From Ehretia macrophylla (lineage: Eukaryota; Streptophyta; Magnoliopsida; Boraginales; Ehretiaceae), in assembly GCA_037974665.1 (NCBI GenBank), contig CM075780.1, positions 56,461,594 to 56,525,593 of the forward strand: DNA of 64,000 nt, read 5' to 3'. Each line of letters begins with the position of its first letter. Position 1 is the stretch's first letter. Shown piece by piece: positions 12,537-24,885 of this stretch. The notes beneath the pieces are model-generated. The model was not told the DNA's origin. It made no database searches and worked only from the letters and a program-made list of their open reading frames with translations. A program made the translations under genes and the position numbers.

Positions 12537-13903
12537 TGATAAGAATGCAAAATGTCATATTTTTCCCTTAATGTTTAATCTTTTACACTTATTTGGTGCC
12601 TAAATGCACTCATTATTCTTATATTTTGATTTAGGATGCAAATGAAGGCGTTTGGAGCAAAACAAAATGAAATCGCGCAATTCTGGACGGTTTTGACATT
12701 ATTTCATTTTCTGGGCATAACTCTCTCATCTGAGCTCCGATTGAGATGATTCAAGATACTGTGGAAAGCCAAGAAGAAAATATACAACTTTCATGTTTTG
12801 AGTTTTGAGAGATACATGCTACATCAAGGTCAAAATCAAACATGAAATTGTTGTACCTACACTGTTTGACGTTCTGGAATGTTTCTTATTTAAAAGCTTC
12901 TAGTAGATGGTGGAGGATAGTGGTGCATGAAAATTTTACCTTTTTTAGCTATCCGAACTATATTAGGACTTTTTGTTTGAAGATTTCCTAGTTATATTAG
13001 AACTTTGCTTTATCTTTAATATTTTCTTTATTCTATTTAGATTAGGATTCCATTATTTTAGGAGATTTTGTAGGTTTCACAAGCTACAAATAAGGGGAGA
13101 AATCATAAGATTTCGTCCACCTCTCTTTCTCTCCTCTTATTTTTAGAGTTTTCTTCATGGATTTGCATCGCTAAACTTTTATTCTTGGTTGAAGGAAACC
13201 GAAGCCTCGGAATCAATAAAACTGTGAGATCTAATTAGTTTTCATTGTTCAATTTATGCTTTAAGTGTTGAATGTTCTTATGTATTATTTACATGATTCT
13301 TTCGTTTAATTGCTAGGGTGGCCAACTAGTTTATTATTCGTTATAATCTACTACTAAGTTAGATATCAAATTAGTAATTGTTTGATCCCTCTAACTTGCG
13401 AAACGACTAGGATTTAATGATTTGCTGCGTTATAGATTATTAGATATTAGGAAGAACGGCCAACTAAATTAAATGCAACCACTTGTGCTTGTGTTGTTTA
13501 GATTCATCGATCTCTCTAACTCTTAAGGCTACTACTAGATTAAACCTTTAACGTTTGTCTTTGGTTGTTTAGTGGTTAGGATTAATTAGGTCGCGTGTAT
13601 TCTGATTAGCTACGACTAAGGAGAGATAGGAAAATAATTCCAATGGTGAATATTTAAACTGTGAATTGATATATACTTGCATCAATGATCAGTTACAAGA
13701 TTCTAATATGGATGCTGACTTAGACCAAGGTTTGTTCTTTTGATTAATTTCGACATTTTAATTTGAATTGCTTTTTAGTTATCTTTTCCTTTTTTTTACA
13801 TTAAACTCAAACCCCCTCCCCCCTTTCCCTCAAACCTTGTTCACGTACCATAAAACTAGGCTAGATACTCTCTGTGGGAGCGATCCTTACTTGTACTACT
13901 ACA
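12537..13903 (+). repeat. 3' LTR of the internally deleted Athila-group element
   Basis: A 1,367-bp LTR starting TGATAAGAATGC and ending TTGTACTACTACA, followed by the TATATC duplication. Its end has CTCTGTGGGAGCGATCC, typical of Athila LTR U5. A pyrimidine-rich run lies at 13805-13835. No ORF. Confidence 0.75.
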
Positions 13904-13909
13904 TATATC

Positions 13910-14180
13910 TTTAAGACTATAAGTTTTATTTTTGGTTGCCTTCGACAGCACACAAATATGTATGCAAATATAATCCAAGGGAGATGCGAGTAAACGAAAA
14001 GAGGTTATGTTTTATGAATTGTCAATTTTAATATTGTATTTCATAAATGTTTATGCATGGGATAATTATGGAGCCTAGAGTCATGCATGAATGTATGATT
14101 TACATCTTTCATGTAAATGAATGTATAGTTTGGCAACCTGATCATGTTCAAAAGGAAGACTACTAAACCAGCATCATAAA
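13910..14180. other. Unassigned non-coding spacer
   Basis: This short AT-rich stretch follows the TATATC duplication and should continue the DNA that ends at 8826, which is copia-1 leader. I see no gene, PBS or repeat boundary. The start of LTR F may lie within it. Confidence 0.3.
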
Positions 14181-16724
14181 AACTGTTATCTTATGTAAGT
14201 TATACAATTCAACATAATATAAAAGCTAAGACAAACTCATGGATATGACCCGGCATGTAAGACTCGTCCACATAAGGCATATTCTCAGCTTCTTGAGGCA
14301 CGTACCCGAAATCTGGTTCAGTAACACTTGATTGCAGACAACGAATGAGAGTGAGCTTATATAAAACAAAGCCCCAGTGAGGAATTCAATAGATCTTTGA
14401 AATCATTTACTTTACCACTTTGGAAATCATCCTATGAACAATAACACATGATAAACATTGATAACAATACAAATTCAGTAATAAAAGTAAACAATTAGTA
14501 AGGATACGATACACTTGTTCCTTTGAAGTCGTTGGACTCTATCCAATCCTTTCACGAACTTTAACATTCCCAACTTGTTACTCCCACTCAAGAGAATCTG
14601 GAAACCCTGATAGTACGAACCAGCACCCATGGATTTCCCCATCCATACGAGTGAGGGAATTGGCCATGGTGGTCGGGTTATTGCCTGGAAAACCCGAGGC
14701 CGCCCAGGGTAACACAACACAACCAAGCCCGACAACAATTGTTATAAACATTCGCATGCACAACTAATAATTCAATCATGCAATCAACACACTCATAGAG
14801 GACAACAAAGAAGGTCGCCCCTCGATTAAATTCAACAATATATTAAACAATATTTCAATAATCAATTAACAACATTTAAACAATCAACAACTATACAATT
14901 CAAAACACTTAAGTTAGATGACAAAGTAGGTAATCCAAATCAACACATTTCAACATGCTTTCAAACTCGAACCTACTCCACAAAAACCCAAATATCAATT
15001 ACATAAACACTATCAAACAATTAAAGACAACATTTAGACATTTCAAAGAAAGACTACACAAACTTTTAAAATTCATAACTTACAATCTAGAAATCCAATA
15101 ACCTCCAAACCACTTTCTAACACTCAACCACACATGCAACTTCAATAACCCCATTAGAAACCAACCAAAAGCCATTTAAAACAAGCCCGACAATCCTAAT
15201 TTTGGCAATGCACAAGGCTGAATTTTCCTGACTTTTGCCACGACATCCAAACCAAAAATTCTGCATTACGACATTACTACCCCGCAATTAACAAATTTTT
15301 AGAAGCAACAACCAATCAATTCCAACCACTACAACAACAATTATTCAACAAACAAGCCAAATTATCAATTAAATGCCCGAAAAATAAAAATACATGTTAC
15401 AACCGTTCAAAATGGCTATAAACTCCTCAAGTTGGTCCTTATCAACTACTTAGCAATAATCTATAAACAATTTAACAAAACAATAACTATACATGCATTA
15501 AATAAAATTTGACATGAACTTTAATTTCTAGATCTACTTTTTTCTCTCACCTTTGATGCCAAATGATGTTATAAATGTGTGAAATGGGTGCCCAACAAGT
15601 GAAATCAAGGTTTGAATGACTCAATTCGGCTTTGAAATGCCAAATCTATCAGAAAAATGCTTTGAAAACCTTGAAAATGTTCTTCATCTTTCTCCTACAA
15701 GGAGCCACGGTTTTTGGTGTGTTTTTGTGGTGTTTTGGCTGATATTTGAGTATATATTAAGTTAAGTAAAAAGTCAATGCAAAAAGAATTGGTCAAAGTT
15801 GTCAAAAATTAGATTTTTAATGACTAAAGTTTAAATTAGCTTTTGTTTTTAATTCTAATTGAAATTTTACCTTAGTAAAATATTTAAGATCATGAAATAT
15901 TTATTTACAATATATACTTGATCAACAAAAGTCAATGCAAGAATCGGGTTTAGCAGAAATTACTATTTGGCTCAAAAACGCTACTTTTTTGCCCGAAAAG
16001 TCTATTTTAAATTTCTAATCTGTTTCAGAAATAATTTATAGTAAATCACGGGTCTTTTAATAATGGATGACTAGTTTTTAAAATGTTTAAAAGATTAGTT
16101 TAAAAAATTTAGCGAAAGGGTCTTCAAATGCCATTTAATGGCACTTTAAATGAAATTTTATCCTAAAATGTTTATGAAAAATTTATGAATGCATATATAC
16201 TATGTAACATGAGTAGTATTTAAATAAACCTAGTTTGGTCAAATAATATAAAAAGTCAAAGTCAAAGGAGACCAAAAAGTCAACATTTTTAAAAAAGTCA
16301 AAGTAAATGAAAGTCAACATTTTTCAAAAGTCAAGGTAGATGAAAAGCCAATGCAATAATCAGTTTTAATAAAGTCAAAGCTAAAAGTCTTGGTCAAAGT
16401 TGATAACTTAAGTTATTTTAGTTGTTTTTGCCAAAATAGTAATATTAATACTATCCAACTTAAATACTATTTTTAGTAGACTATTTTTGGGGACAACAAT
16501 TATTCATAAGCATTTAATTATATATAGTCTAGTTATACTACACAATTTTACAAAAGAAAATGAAAAGTCACATTATTTGTTTTTTTTTTATCAAATGTCT
16601 TTTAAATGCACATTTAATCCAAGATCATTTAATAACTCACATATAAACATATATACTAATTCTAATAGCATTTAAATAGGTGAAAACACGTAATTGCAAA
16701 TAGCGCAAATTCCGGGGTCTCACA
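14180..16724 (-). repeat. LTR F, chromovirus-like, one end missing
   Basis: The right edge AATTCCGGGGTCTCACA (16708-16724) is a clear LTR end with terminal CA. Sense is the minus strand, so the LTR starts TGTGAGACCCCGG there. The body shares layout with LTRs A, C, D and E, including the hairpin at 14352-14376 and a block with GAGGGAATTGGCCATGGTGG (14651-14670). No TGTCACGCCCC-type opposite edge is found, so the left end is lost or too changed to see. No flanking duplication was found. The left coordinate is approximate. Confidence 0.6.
14352..14376 (-). promoter_or_regulatory. Conserved LTR hairpin in LTR F
   Basis: In sense (minus) orientation TGGGGCTT pairs with AAGCTCA with one G-U and one bulged G. 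It is preceded by CCTCAC. It is the weakest of the set. Confidence 0.4.
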
Positions 16725-17700
16725 GAGGATCTGAGCTACTGCTATTAGAAAAGTTACTTCATGTTTTAGTGATAGGATTTTAGAATTAGATAATGTTTAT
16801 CATGTTCCAGACATATGAATGGATCGTAGTTCATTTTCGAAATTAGTTTATAAGGGATTTTCTGTTACTTTCATTCTATTCTTACTATCAATAGAAAATT
16901 TATTTAGTTTGGAAGAATGCATGATATGTTTATTCTATCTCTATCTGACTATTTTCAACATGCAATAACTTAGAATCTGAATGCTTAAGTTCTCTTAAAA
17001 GAAGGATTTCATCCATCAATGACATATACTTGTGAAACCTATGTTTGGGCAATATAAACCAGAACGGATTCAAAGGTTGGTCGAGGATGCGCCCTTTGGC
17101 TCATTAGATCTCGAATCATGGGCTCAGTGTGAATCTTGCCTAAAAGGAAAGATGACCGAAAGGCCATTTTCTTCTAAAAAGGCATAGGACAAGAGAAATG
17201 TTGGAATTGGTGAACACTGATATGTATGGTGGACCCATTAGTACACCAGAGCGTAGAGGTTTTAGTACATCTCAGGTGAGTTTAAGGGTGATCTTACACA
17301 ACAGGAAATTGTGTCTTAATTGATTACATTTGGCACTCCTCAGTAGAGTGGTGTATTTGAGAGATGAAATTGAACTCTACTAGATAATGAAAGATCCATG
17401 ATGAGTCACTCAACTCCACCCATATCAGTTTTGTGGGTATGCCTTAGGGATAACAACATACATCTTAAACCTTGTGCCTTCTAAATCATTACTTAAGACA
17501 CTTTATGAGTTGTGGACGGGATGCAAGCCCAATTTAAGGCACATCCACATTTTTGGAGGTATCCAACTTATATACTGAATAGCTCTGCATCTAAGCTGGA
17601 GCCATGGTTTGAGATATGCCATTTCATAGAATATCCTAAGGGAACGAGAGGTAGAATCTTTTAGCATCCTAAGGAGAAAAATGTACTAACAAGTACTTAT
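16725..17700 (+). pseudogene. Copia-2 protease C-terminus and integrase N-terminal part
   Basis: RKVTSCFS and LELDNVYHVPD (16755-16815) match the copia segment that follows the protease. From 17040 GAG_pre-integrase and the zinc-binding region are visible as QNRIQRLVED and CESCLKGKMTERPF. After NTDMYGG and ERRGF the frame jumps to LSGEFK-like and GTPQ-SGV sequence near 17270-17350. About 150 bp of the catalytic core, including the central Asp region, is therefore missing. SKLEPWFEICHFIEYPKGT then leads to the insertion point. Stops and frameshifts are frequent. Confidence 0.8.
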
Positions 17701-19979
17701 TGTCACGCCTCGACCCGACCCCGCAAAAGGCCAAGCAAGGACCCGACAAACGGACGGAGTGTCCCCTGTACCGCGGACGATCCGAAAACCCTAAAATCAA
17801 CATAGTACTTACGAAAGCCATAAAAACAATTAAAACAAGCCGACTTTCTTTACAATATACATTTTCTTATTAACCAACTTTCCAAACCAAAATACCATGC
17901 ATACTACACAAGTATTTATGCCACTAATCAACTCCGTTAGCATGCATTTCCTTACTAGTCACAAGGGTATAAGTTTACAACTTTTACATTCTTCCAACTT
18001 ATAAAACATAAGACCGTAGAGGCCTCAAACCAGAAAATACATACAAGGCTACAAGCCTCAAAATTAAGCGACATCCAAGCAATATACATATCAAGCAAGG
18101 CTCGCACAAAATCTGGCAACCAACCACCAGCAAAGCAAAGAAGTGCAATCACGGGAACACCTCCACCTGTTCCTCCTCCTCAATTACCTCAAGAGGGTCT
18201 GCTTCAACTACTCCTGTAAAAACATAGTATAGAGAGGAATGAGCAAAAACTATTGCTCAGCGAGGGCAATTGGTCTCAAGGACGGAGATGAGAGGAGTAT
18301 GCAATGCAATTAGCCAAGCAATACATACAAATCATATAGAGATACAACCAAAGCCAACAATAAAGCAAGGCAAGTATTTAAAGCTGCAAACACTCATTCA
18401 AAGGATACGATACTCTTTTCACGAGCAACTTTCAAACACAAATTCGATGACGACGCGCCGGCCCAAACCACCTTATAACACCAGTTTGGAATACCCCAGA
18501 AGTATCCATCAACCTACGACCCAAATCTCCCTGGGAGACAACCCAAGCGAGAAAGGGAATAGCAACGGAGCTAGAACAACCAACACTGGCAACCCAAGGC
18601 TACCCAGAGAGGCTCATCACTCACGCGCGAGACACTATGCAATGCAAGACTCGATACAAGGCGATAAACAAGCGATAAAGCCACACGTGGGAGAATAACA
18701 AAGTAGGATACTCTCGCACGCAATAGCAGCAATTGATAAGCAATTCAATCCAAATCATTTCAAACAAGTATTTCAAGCAACCCTAAGTATTCTATAGACA
18801 AAAAATAAAGAAAACAAGCAAAAACACAAACCGGCCCCAACTATCAAAACCCTACCATTTCCAAACGAGCCACGAGTTCTGGAAACCGACTTCACCAAAC
18901 CTTCTAGGTTACCATAAGGCATGTCTAAAGACCCTGAAACCTTACTTTACCCTAGAACTCGCGCCAAGCCCCGATTTTCCCCTTTCTCGTTTGAACTACA
19001 ACTATAACAACCAAACACCCAACCAACGCCATAATCGCACCAAAAGTGCTTCCATGGCTTCCCGAAACAATGCCAACACGCAAAACGAGAAAACGCTAAA
19101 GTCAACCTAAACGACCCCGACTTTCAACAAGGCTTAATTCCCATTTTTATCACTACGCAACCCAAACAAACCACACATTTAGGCATTCTAGCACACCTAG
19201 AACATTCCTACATCAACGGACAGCATAACGGAGTAACTTTATCGTTTCAAGGGTTTACTATTCATAAAATACTATTCAACATCCAAATTTAATTGCAATC
19301 TCAACATTTAACTGCAGAAAATGTTAAAAAGCTATAAATACAAGTTCTACAATAGCCAAGGAACATTCTAAAAGCATCAAAACGATTTAAACAACAATCT
19401 ACGGATAAAATCTAAAAATTGCAAAGTTGATACACTAAACATTTAAATGCGCAAATAACATGATTCACTCACCTTAGGCACTCCTAATCGCTAGGAAAAC
19501 AACGCTAGTCACCTCGGAAACCACCCCGCACGAGCTCACGCGAAGATTGAACGATTGGAAGGTGAAAAGTTTTTTTTTCTCTATGAAGCTCACGGCCTGC
19601 TCTCTCTCTGTTCAGCTGCTATTTTTTTTTTATTTTGCTAAGTTAAATGCTCATTTAAATGCTAAGTGGTCAAATGGTCAAAGGCTTAGGTCAACAACTT
19701 AAAACTTGGTCAAAATGACTTATTTTGTGTATTTTAAAGCTCAATAACTAACCCCAATTAAATTTTCAGCTAGCAACAATTAAAATATAAAATTTAAGTC
19801 ATCTAAATACTAGTTTCACTATTTGCTGAGGACTAGAAATCGTTCTCTAGCTATCGCTCCTTAAATGCAATGCACGTTGCGATAGCGAGAAAGTAACAAT
19901 TAATTCACAAAGAATTTAAGGAAATATAATTTTCAAAATAATAAACAAGAAATTTCACATTCCGAGCTCGGGTATTACA
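17701..19979 (-). repeat. 3' LTR of the Tekay-like element (2,279 bp)
   Basis: Starts TGTCACGCCTCGACCCGACC and ends GCTCGGGTATTACA. It keeps the segment 18091-18228 that the other LTR has lost, including CTGTAAAAACATAGTA, which on the sense strand is a pyrimidine-rich ...TTTTTACAG|G acceptor-like site. A 142-codon frame (18270-18698) on the antisense strand is also open in the other LTR but has no recognisable domain. Confidence 0.9.
18240..18259 (-). promoter_or_regulatory. Conserved LTR hairpin, Tekay-like 3' LTR
   Basis: TGAGCA (18240-18245) and TGCTCA (18254-18259) form a six-pair stem. It is flanked by the conserved GCGAGGG (CCCTCGC in sense). Confidence 0.55.
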
Positions 19980-19994
19980 CCCTCTCCCCCTTAA
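19980..19994 (-). other. Polypurine tract of the Tekay-like element
   Basis: On the sense strand TAAGGGGGAGAGGG directly precedes the 3' LTR, the position and composition expected for the plus-strand primer. Confidence 0.8.
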
Positions 19995-20275
19995 AAAAAT
20001 TGCACCCACGCAATTCCTACCTGGTCAACAAACAACTCCGAATACTGATCCCGAACCTGGTCCTCTCTTTCCCAAGTTGCTTCCTCAAACTCATGATGAT
20101 TCCACAGAACCTTTACTAATGGAATACTCTTCATGCGAAGCTCCTGAACTTTCCGATCCACAATTCGAATCGGTTTCTCTTCATAAGACAACTTCTCTTC
20201 AATCTGCAAAGGCTCTGGTTCAAGTACATGTGAAGGGTCTGGATGGTACTTCTTCAACATAGACACATGGAACAC
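19991..20275 (-). pseudogene. Integrase C-terminus with chromodomain
   Basis: FHVSMLKKYHPDPSHVL, the conserved end of chromovirus integrases, is followed by a chromodomain of about 50 residues starting near PIRIVDRKVQEL and containing VKVLWNHHEFEEATWE. Such domains direct integration to marked chromatin in this lineage. It is out of frame with upstream integrase. Between 20452 and about 20285 the sequence still encodes DKHRWDLEFDLGDWVFLK and HGKSGKLSPRYVGPYEI, but after a TAG at 20452 and before a small deletion that removes a few conserved residues ahead of LHDVFHVSM. Confidence 0.85.
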
Positions 20276-20454
20276 ATCGTGCAGTCTCGATAAGCTCCTA
20301 CCTTTTCGGTGATCTCATACGGACCCACATACCTGGGACTAAGCTTCCCGCTCTTACCGTGCCGAATCAATCCCTTCCGTGGAGAAATCTTAAGAAACAC
20401 CCAATCTCCCAAATCAAACTCAAGATCCCAACGGTGCTTATCCGCATAACTCTT

Positions 20455-21381
20455 CTAACGACTCTGAGCTGTAAGCATACGTTGGCAAATAAAGTGAACA
20501 TTATCTACCATCTTAATCATCTCAGGTAACACAGTCGGATCAACTGTTCTCATCTCTCCAACCTCTTCCCAATATAACGGGGATCTGCATTTCCGACCAT
20601 ACAACGCCTCGTAAGGAGCCATACCTATAGAAGATTGATAACTATTGTTGTAAGCGAACTCCGCTAAAGGCAAAAACTTCTCCCAATTCTTCCCAAAGTC
20701 TAGCACACATGCTCGAAGCATGTCCTCTAAGATCCTGATGGTTCTCTCAGACTGGCCATCAGTTTGTGGATGATATGCAGTACTGAAGCTCAACTTAGTT
20801 CCAATGGCCTCTTGCAACTTCTGCCAAAAACGAGGTCTGAATCTGGGAGCCCTATCTGACACTATACTATGTGGCACACCATGCAATCTCACAATATTTG
20901 CAACATAAAGCTCAGCTAGCTTATCAAGGCTATCCTGTTTGTTCACGAAAATAAAATGTGTAACTTTAGTCAAGCGGTCCACAACAACCCAAACAGAATC
21001 ACATCCTCTCGGAGATCTAGGAAGATCTGTCACAAGGTCCATTGTTATATGTACCCACTTCCATTGCGGAATCGACAACGGCTGTAGAAGTCCGGCTGGC
21101 CTCTGATGCTCAACTTTAACCCTCTGACAAGTCAAACATCTGGATACATACCCAGCAATCTCCCTCTTCATATTGTTCCACCAGAAGTGTTGTTTCAAGT
21201 CTCTATACATCTTTGTACTGCCCGGATGAATTGTATACCTCGAATTATGTGCCTTGGACAGAATCTCATTCTTCAAAGTCGGATCATCAGGAACACATAC
21301 TCTATCCCTGAATCTGAAGATGCCATCTGCATGTAATTTAAACTCCGACTCTCCCCCTTTTGACTTTTCTTGGATTTTCAA
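20455..21381 (-). pseudogene. Integrase core (zinc finger and DDE), broken
   Basis: This 308-codon frame holds the HHCC zinc finger (H45, H52, C82, C85) and a complete DD35E triad: D115 in MDLV, D176 in VSDRAPRF and E212 in GQSERT. It would join element cDNA to host DNA. It ends at a TAG that looks like a CAG-to-TAG change, before the C-terminal domain. The first Met is not the true start; upstream integrase and linker sequence is in other frames (21382-21654). Confidence 0.85.
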
Positions 21382-21654
21382 GATGTGAGGATCATCTTCT
21401 GAGCCTCTCTGATCTGTGCTAGCAACCCTGACTGAATCTACAAACTAGCAAATCAAATCCCTATCTCAGTAGCTTCTGGTTTCCATGAACAAATTTCTTC
21501 CAAAGTCTCCCAATCCTTGATAATCAAGCTTGCAACAGTAGCCTTTCGGCTCAAAGCATCATCAACAATATTTGCCTTACCTGGCACGTAGTTAATAGAA
21601 CAGTTATAACCACCCAATAGCTCTAGCCATCTCCACTACCTCATATTCAGATCC
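21382..21654 (-). pseudogene. RNase H end and linker to integrase, frameshifted
   Basis: In a shifted frame one reads KDLNMR, RWLELL, NCSINYVPGKANIVDDALSR and then linker residues, as expected between RNase H and integrase. A frameshift near 21655 and stops (one at the usual MRQ position, others near 21450-21430) separate the two open blocks. Another frameshift lies near 21383. Confidence 0.8.
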
Positions 21655-24573
21655 TTATGTGAAAAAATACTTGAGACTCTTGTGGTCAGTAAAAATTTCA
21701 AATCTGCAACCCCACAAGTAATGACGCCACTTCTTCAGAGCAAACACAACTGCAGCTAACTCAAGATCATGTGTAGGGTAATTGACTTCATAAGGTTTCA
21801 ACTTCCTAGAAGCATAGGCAATCACCTTACCATTCTGCATTAAAACACAGCCCAAACCTTCTTTAGATGCATCACTGCAGACAACAAAGTTCTCTGTTCC
21901 CTCAGGTAAAGCTAGTATAGGAACTGTAATTAGTCTCTTCTTTAATTCTTGGAAACTGGATTCGCATTTGGCATCCCAATTGTAAGCAACTTTCTTCCGA
22001 GTCAACTGGCTCAAAGGCCCAGAAATTTTGGAAAAGTCTTTAACAAATCTCCGGTAGTAACCTGCCAATCCAAGAAAACTCCGAATCTCTGACACCGTCT
22101 CAGGTCTCTTCCAAGATGAAACAACTTCAATCTTAGCTGGGTCCACTGAAATTCCTCGATCTGAAATGATATGGCCTAGAAAAGATATCTGATTCAACCA
22201 GAACTCGCACTTGCTGAATTTAGCAAAAAGCTTGTTTTCCTGCAAAGTCTGTAGCACAATCTTCAAGTGTTGCTCATGTTCAGCCTCGTTCTTCGAATAC
22301 ACTAAAATGTCGTCAATAAAGATCATGACAAACTGATCAAGGTAAGGTTGGAAAACCCTTTGCATCAAGTCAATGAATGCGGCTGGTGCATTCGTCAAAC
22401 CAAACGGCAAAACAACAAATTCAAAGTGGCCATATCTAGTCTTGAATGCCGTCTTTGGTATGTCGTCACACCGAATCCTAAGTTGATAGTAACCCTGCCT
22501 CAAGTCAAATTTGGAGTAAACACTCGCACCCTGCAACTGGTCAAACAATTCTTCAATCAACGGCAAGGGGTATTTATTCTTAATCGTGACTTGATTAAGT
22601 CCCTTGTAATCAATACATAACCGTAGCGTGCCGTCTTTCTTTCTCACAAACAACACAAGTGCGCCCCACGGCGAAGAATTAGGTTGTATAAACCCTTTCT
22701 CAAGCAAGTTCTGAAGCTGAATTTTTAACTCCTGAAGTTCGGCCGATGCCGTTCTATAAGGACTCCTAGAAATTGGCGCAGTGTTTGGCACAAGATCAAT
22801 CACGAACTCAATCTCCCTATCCGGTGGTAAACCCGGTAATTCCTCGGGAAATACACCAGGGAAGTCTCTAACAATCGGAACCTCATTCAAACTCAACTTA
22901 TCAACAGGCTGATTGATCAAATAGGCTAAGTAAGCTTCACAACCCCTATTCAACAACTTAGAAGTCTTGATCGCTGATAAAAGTGGAATTCGGGCAGCCT
23001 TGCAATTCCCAACAATCTCTAGTACCGGTAGGTCAGGAACCTGAAGATAAACGACCTTTGTTCTACAATCCAACTGAGCATAATACTTTCCCAACCAGTC
23101 CATTCCCAAAATGATTTCAAAGTCATGGAATGACAATATAATTAAATCAGCAGGAAATTTACGGTTCTCAATACATATATCACAAGATTTGCAAATAGAC
23201 TCACTAACAAATTTCGCACCCAAAGGAGTACTAACTTCAACTTCATGAGGCAATTTATCAATGCAAACATTCACAGATTGTGCACATGCAGGAGTTATAA
23301 ACGAATGTGTAGCTCCGGGATCAATCAAAACTTTAACTGGCTGAGTATTGAGAAGAAAGGTACCTTCCACAATAGCTGTAGTATCGGGTAGCTCCTCTGC
23401 ATCCAGTGCAAAGACCCTAGCCTGAACTCTCTGTGCTGGACGTGCACCTGCAGCCCTATTCTGAACACCTTGGCCTCCACCACGGCCCTGAACATTGTTA
23501 TACTTAGGGCAATCTCTCACCCTATGATCATCACTGCCACAACCCGTACATTTACCACTCTTCCTCCAGCAGTTAGCCTCAATATGCCCTAATCGATTAC
23601 AATAATTACATTGCTGATTTTGCCTAACTGCAGTGTTTCCCGTAGGTGCTGGTGCTCTGGCAGTAGTAGGAACTGTAGCTCCCTGCTGGGGTCTAGTCAC
23701 AGCTGGCCTAGCCTGAATCTGCTGCTGTGGCTGATACGGACGTTGTTGAGGAACCTGTGCAGAAGACTGATACTGCCTCGGCTGACTCTGGCTGCTCTGG
23801 CCCAAATACTGCTTCTTACTCGCCTGACTGCTCTCAGCTATCATCTCAGCCTTCCGTTTCTCAAACTTCGAGGCTGCCTGAAATGCCTCGGGAAAAGTAG
23901 TGTAGGTCTGCCCAGTCAAATGCAACTGTATGTCCATTCTCAGCCCACGGACAAACCTATGAATTATCCTCCTAGTCGGCCGTACCAACTCGGGCATATA
24001 CCTCGCCAGGCTAACAAACCTAGCCTCGTACTGTGCAACAGGCATGTCTCCCTGCTTCAGGGCCACAAACTCATCTTCCCTCCTTACCATAGCCATCTCG
24101 GGAATATATTTATCCTGAAACTCACTCACAAAATCATCCCACAAATGTGGTACATCCTCACAATCCCACCTCAATCTGACAGTATTCCACCACTGCTCTG
24201 CATCGCCCTCAAACAGGAATGATGTATAATCTATTCTTGCCTCATCAGTGTACCTCAAAGCAGTGAAAATTTTCTCGACACGGTTAATCCATCTCTCGGC
24301 CGCCTCATCATCCAACTCTCCGAAGAACTTTCCCGGCTCATGCCTCAGAAATTTCTCTAATTGATTATTCTCAACTCTGTAACCCTGTCCACCAGGATTA
24401 GCTTGATTTCCTTGGGGATTATTCATATCCTGCCTCTGCTCATGCAGCACCTGTGTAATCCGGTCTACTGCAGTAGTCATGGTAGCCATAAACTGCTCAG
24501 GCAACGGCTGCTGACCCTGTTCTGCTTCCTCTTCATCTGATCCTATACCTTGAGTACTATGACGTGGTGACAT
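21655..24573 (-). CDS. Gag-protease-RT-RNase H polyprotein, chromovirus
   Basis: The longest frame in the window (972 codons). In order: Gag domain (about 80-245, with [11 protein letters not shown]), a Gln-rich stretch, two zinc knuckles (C322-C335 CX2CX4HX4C; C342-C355), protease with IDPGATHSF at 417-424, RT from about 590 with [14 protein letters not shown] and the FIDD catalytic motif at 752-755, and RNase H with D901, E938 and D963. The Met follows the PBS by about 290 bp and begins MSPRHSTQ, a plausible Gag start. The protease triad reads D-P-G instead of D-S/T-G, probably an inactivating TCC-to-CCC change. The frame ends early at a frameshift just after the last RNase H Asp. Confidence 0.92.
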   Translation of the reverse strand: MSPRHSTQGIGSDEEEAEQGQQPLPEQFMATMTTAVDRITQVLHEQRQDMNNPQGNQANPGGQGYRVENNQLEKFLRHEPGKFFGELDDEAAERWINRVEKIFTALRYTDEARIDYTSFLFEGDAEQWWNTVRLRWDCEDVPHLWDDFVSEFQDKYIPEMAMVRREDEFVALKQGDMPVAQYEARFVSLARYMPELVRPTRRIIHRFVRGLRMDIQLHLTGQTYTTFPEAFQAASKFEKRKAEMIAESSQASKKQYLGQSSQSQPRQYQSSAQVPQQRPYQPQQQIQARPAVTRPQQGATVPTTARAPAPTGNTAVRQNQQCNYCNRLGHIEANCWRKSGKCTGCGSDDHRVRDCPKYNNVQGRGGGQGVQNRAAGARPAQRVQARVFALDAEELPDTTAIVEGTFLLNTQPVKVLIDPGATHSFITPACAQSVNVCIDKLPHEVEVSTPLGAKFVSESICKSCDICIENRKFPADLIILSFHDFEIILGMDWLGKYYAQLDCRTKVVYLQVPDLPVLEIVGNCKAARIPLLSAIKTSKLLNRGCEAYLAYLINQPVDKLSLNEVPIVRDFPGVFPEELPGLPPDREIEFVIDLVPNTAPISRSPYRTASAELQELKIQLQNLLEKGFIQPNSSPWGALVLFVRKKDGTLRLCIDYKGLNQVTIKNKYPLPLIEELFDQLQGASVYSKFDLRQGYYQLRIRCDDIPKTAFKTRYGHFEFVVLPFGLTNAPAAFIDLMQRVFQPYLDQFVMIFIDDILVYSKNEAEHEQHLKIVLQTLQENKLFAKFSKCEFWLNQISFLGHIISDRGISVDPAKIEVVSSWKRPETVSEIRSFLGLAGYYRRFVKDFSKISGPLSQLTRKKVAYNWDAKCESSFQELKKRLITVPILALPEGTENFVVCSDASKEGLGCVLMQNGKVIAYASRKLKPYEVNYPTHDLELAAVVFALKKWRHYLWGCRFEIFTDHKSLKYFFT

Positions 24574-24885
24574 AGTGACAATTCACAATAGCTGGCAACA
24601 TTTAAAAGCAGTTTATAGACAGAAATATAGCACATAAGATTATATAACACTCAAGTCAATAACAATCAAACATTCTAACACGCAATTCACATAACACAAG
24701 TTTGACATGCCAAACTATTTCACTTAAACACATAAACACTCCAAGTTCACAAAATCATGCTATAACATTTTCTTTTCACTTAGCAATCATACATAAACAC
24801 TTTAGCATTTTAGACCTTTACCCCACAGACCGAGAATCATATCCCGGCTCCTGCAAGACTATCATGCTCTGATACCAACTAAAGA
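24574..24885 (-). other. Leader and initiator-Met primer-binding site, Tekay-like element
   Basis: The PBS TGGTATCAGAGC is at 24866-24877 on the minus strand, a perfect 12-base match to initiator tRNA-Met, eight bases from the LTR. The rest is an AT-rich untranslated leader without ORFs. Confidence 0.9.

Larger units (their letters stand above)
8833..13903 (+). mobile_element. Athila-group Ty3/gypsy, internally deleted (gag-pro remnant)
   Basis: The element is bounded by TATATC at 8827-8832 and 13904-13909, and by LTRs that start TGATAAG and end ACTACA. The order is a partial 5' LTR, gag, protease, a post-pol box, a long non-coding 3' region, PPT and a 3' LTR. Two large deletions are evident. 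One fuses the first ~190 bp of the 5' LTR to the middle of gag, removing the PBS. The other joins the region after protease directly to the sequence that normally follows integrase, removing RT, RNase H and integrase. The DLGAS protease motif and the Gag sequence are of Athila type. A 6-bp duplication is one longer than usual, so one base may match by chance. Confidence 0.8.

Noticed and set aside
14475..14763. Two minus-strand frames of 61-87 codons in LTR F
   Set aside because: No domain, inside an LTR, and the equivalent regions in sister LTRs are not open in the same way.
18270..18698. 142-codon open frame present in both Tekay-like LTRs (also 25354-25782)
   Set aside because: It lies antisense inside the LTR, is duplicated only because LTRs are, has no recognisable domain, and Met and stop positions have no supporting signals.
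23611..24222. 203-codon frame opposite gag
   Set aside because: It is the antisense shadow of the chromovirus Gag frame, which has clear domains; the translation is low-complexity Leu/Ser.
24866..24877. tRNA-like sequence matching initiator tRNA-Met
   Set aside because: Only the 3' terminal bases match; it is a primer-binding site, as at 7786, 35689 and 57895, not a tRNA gene.
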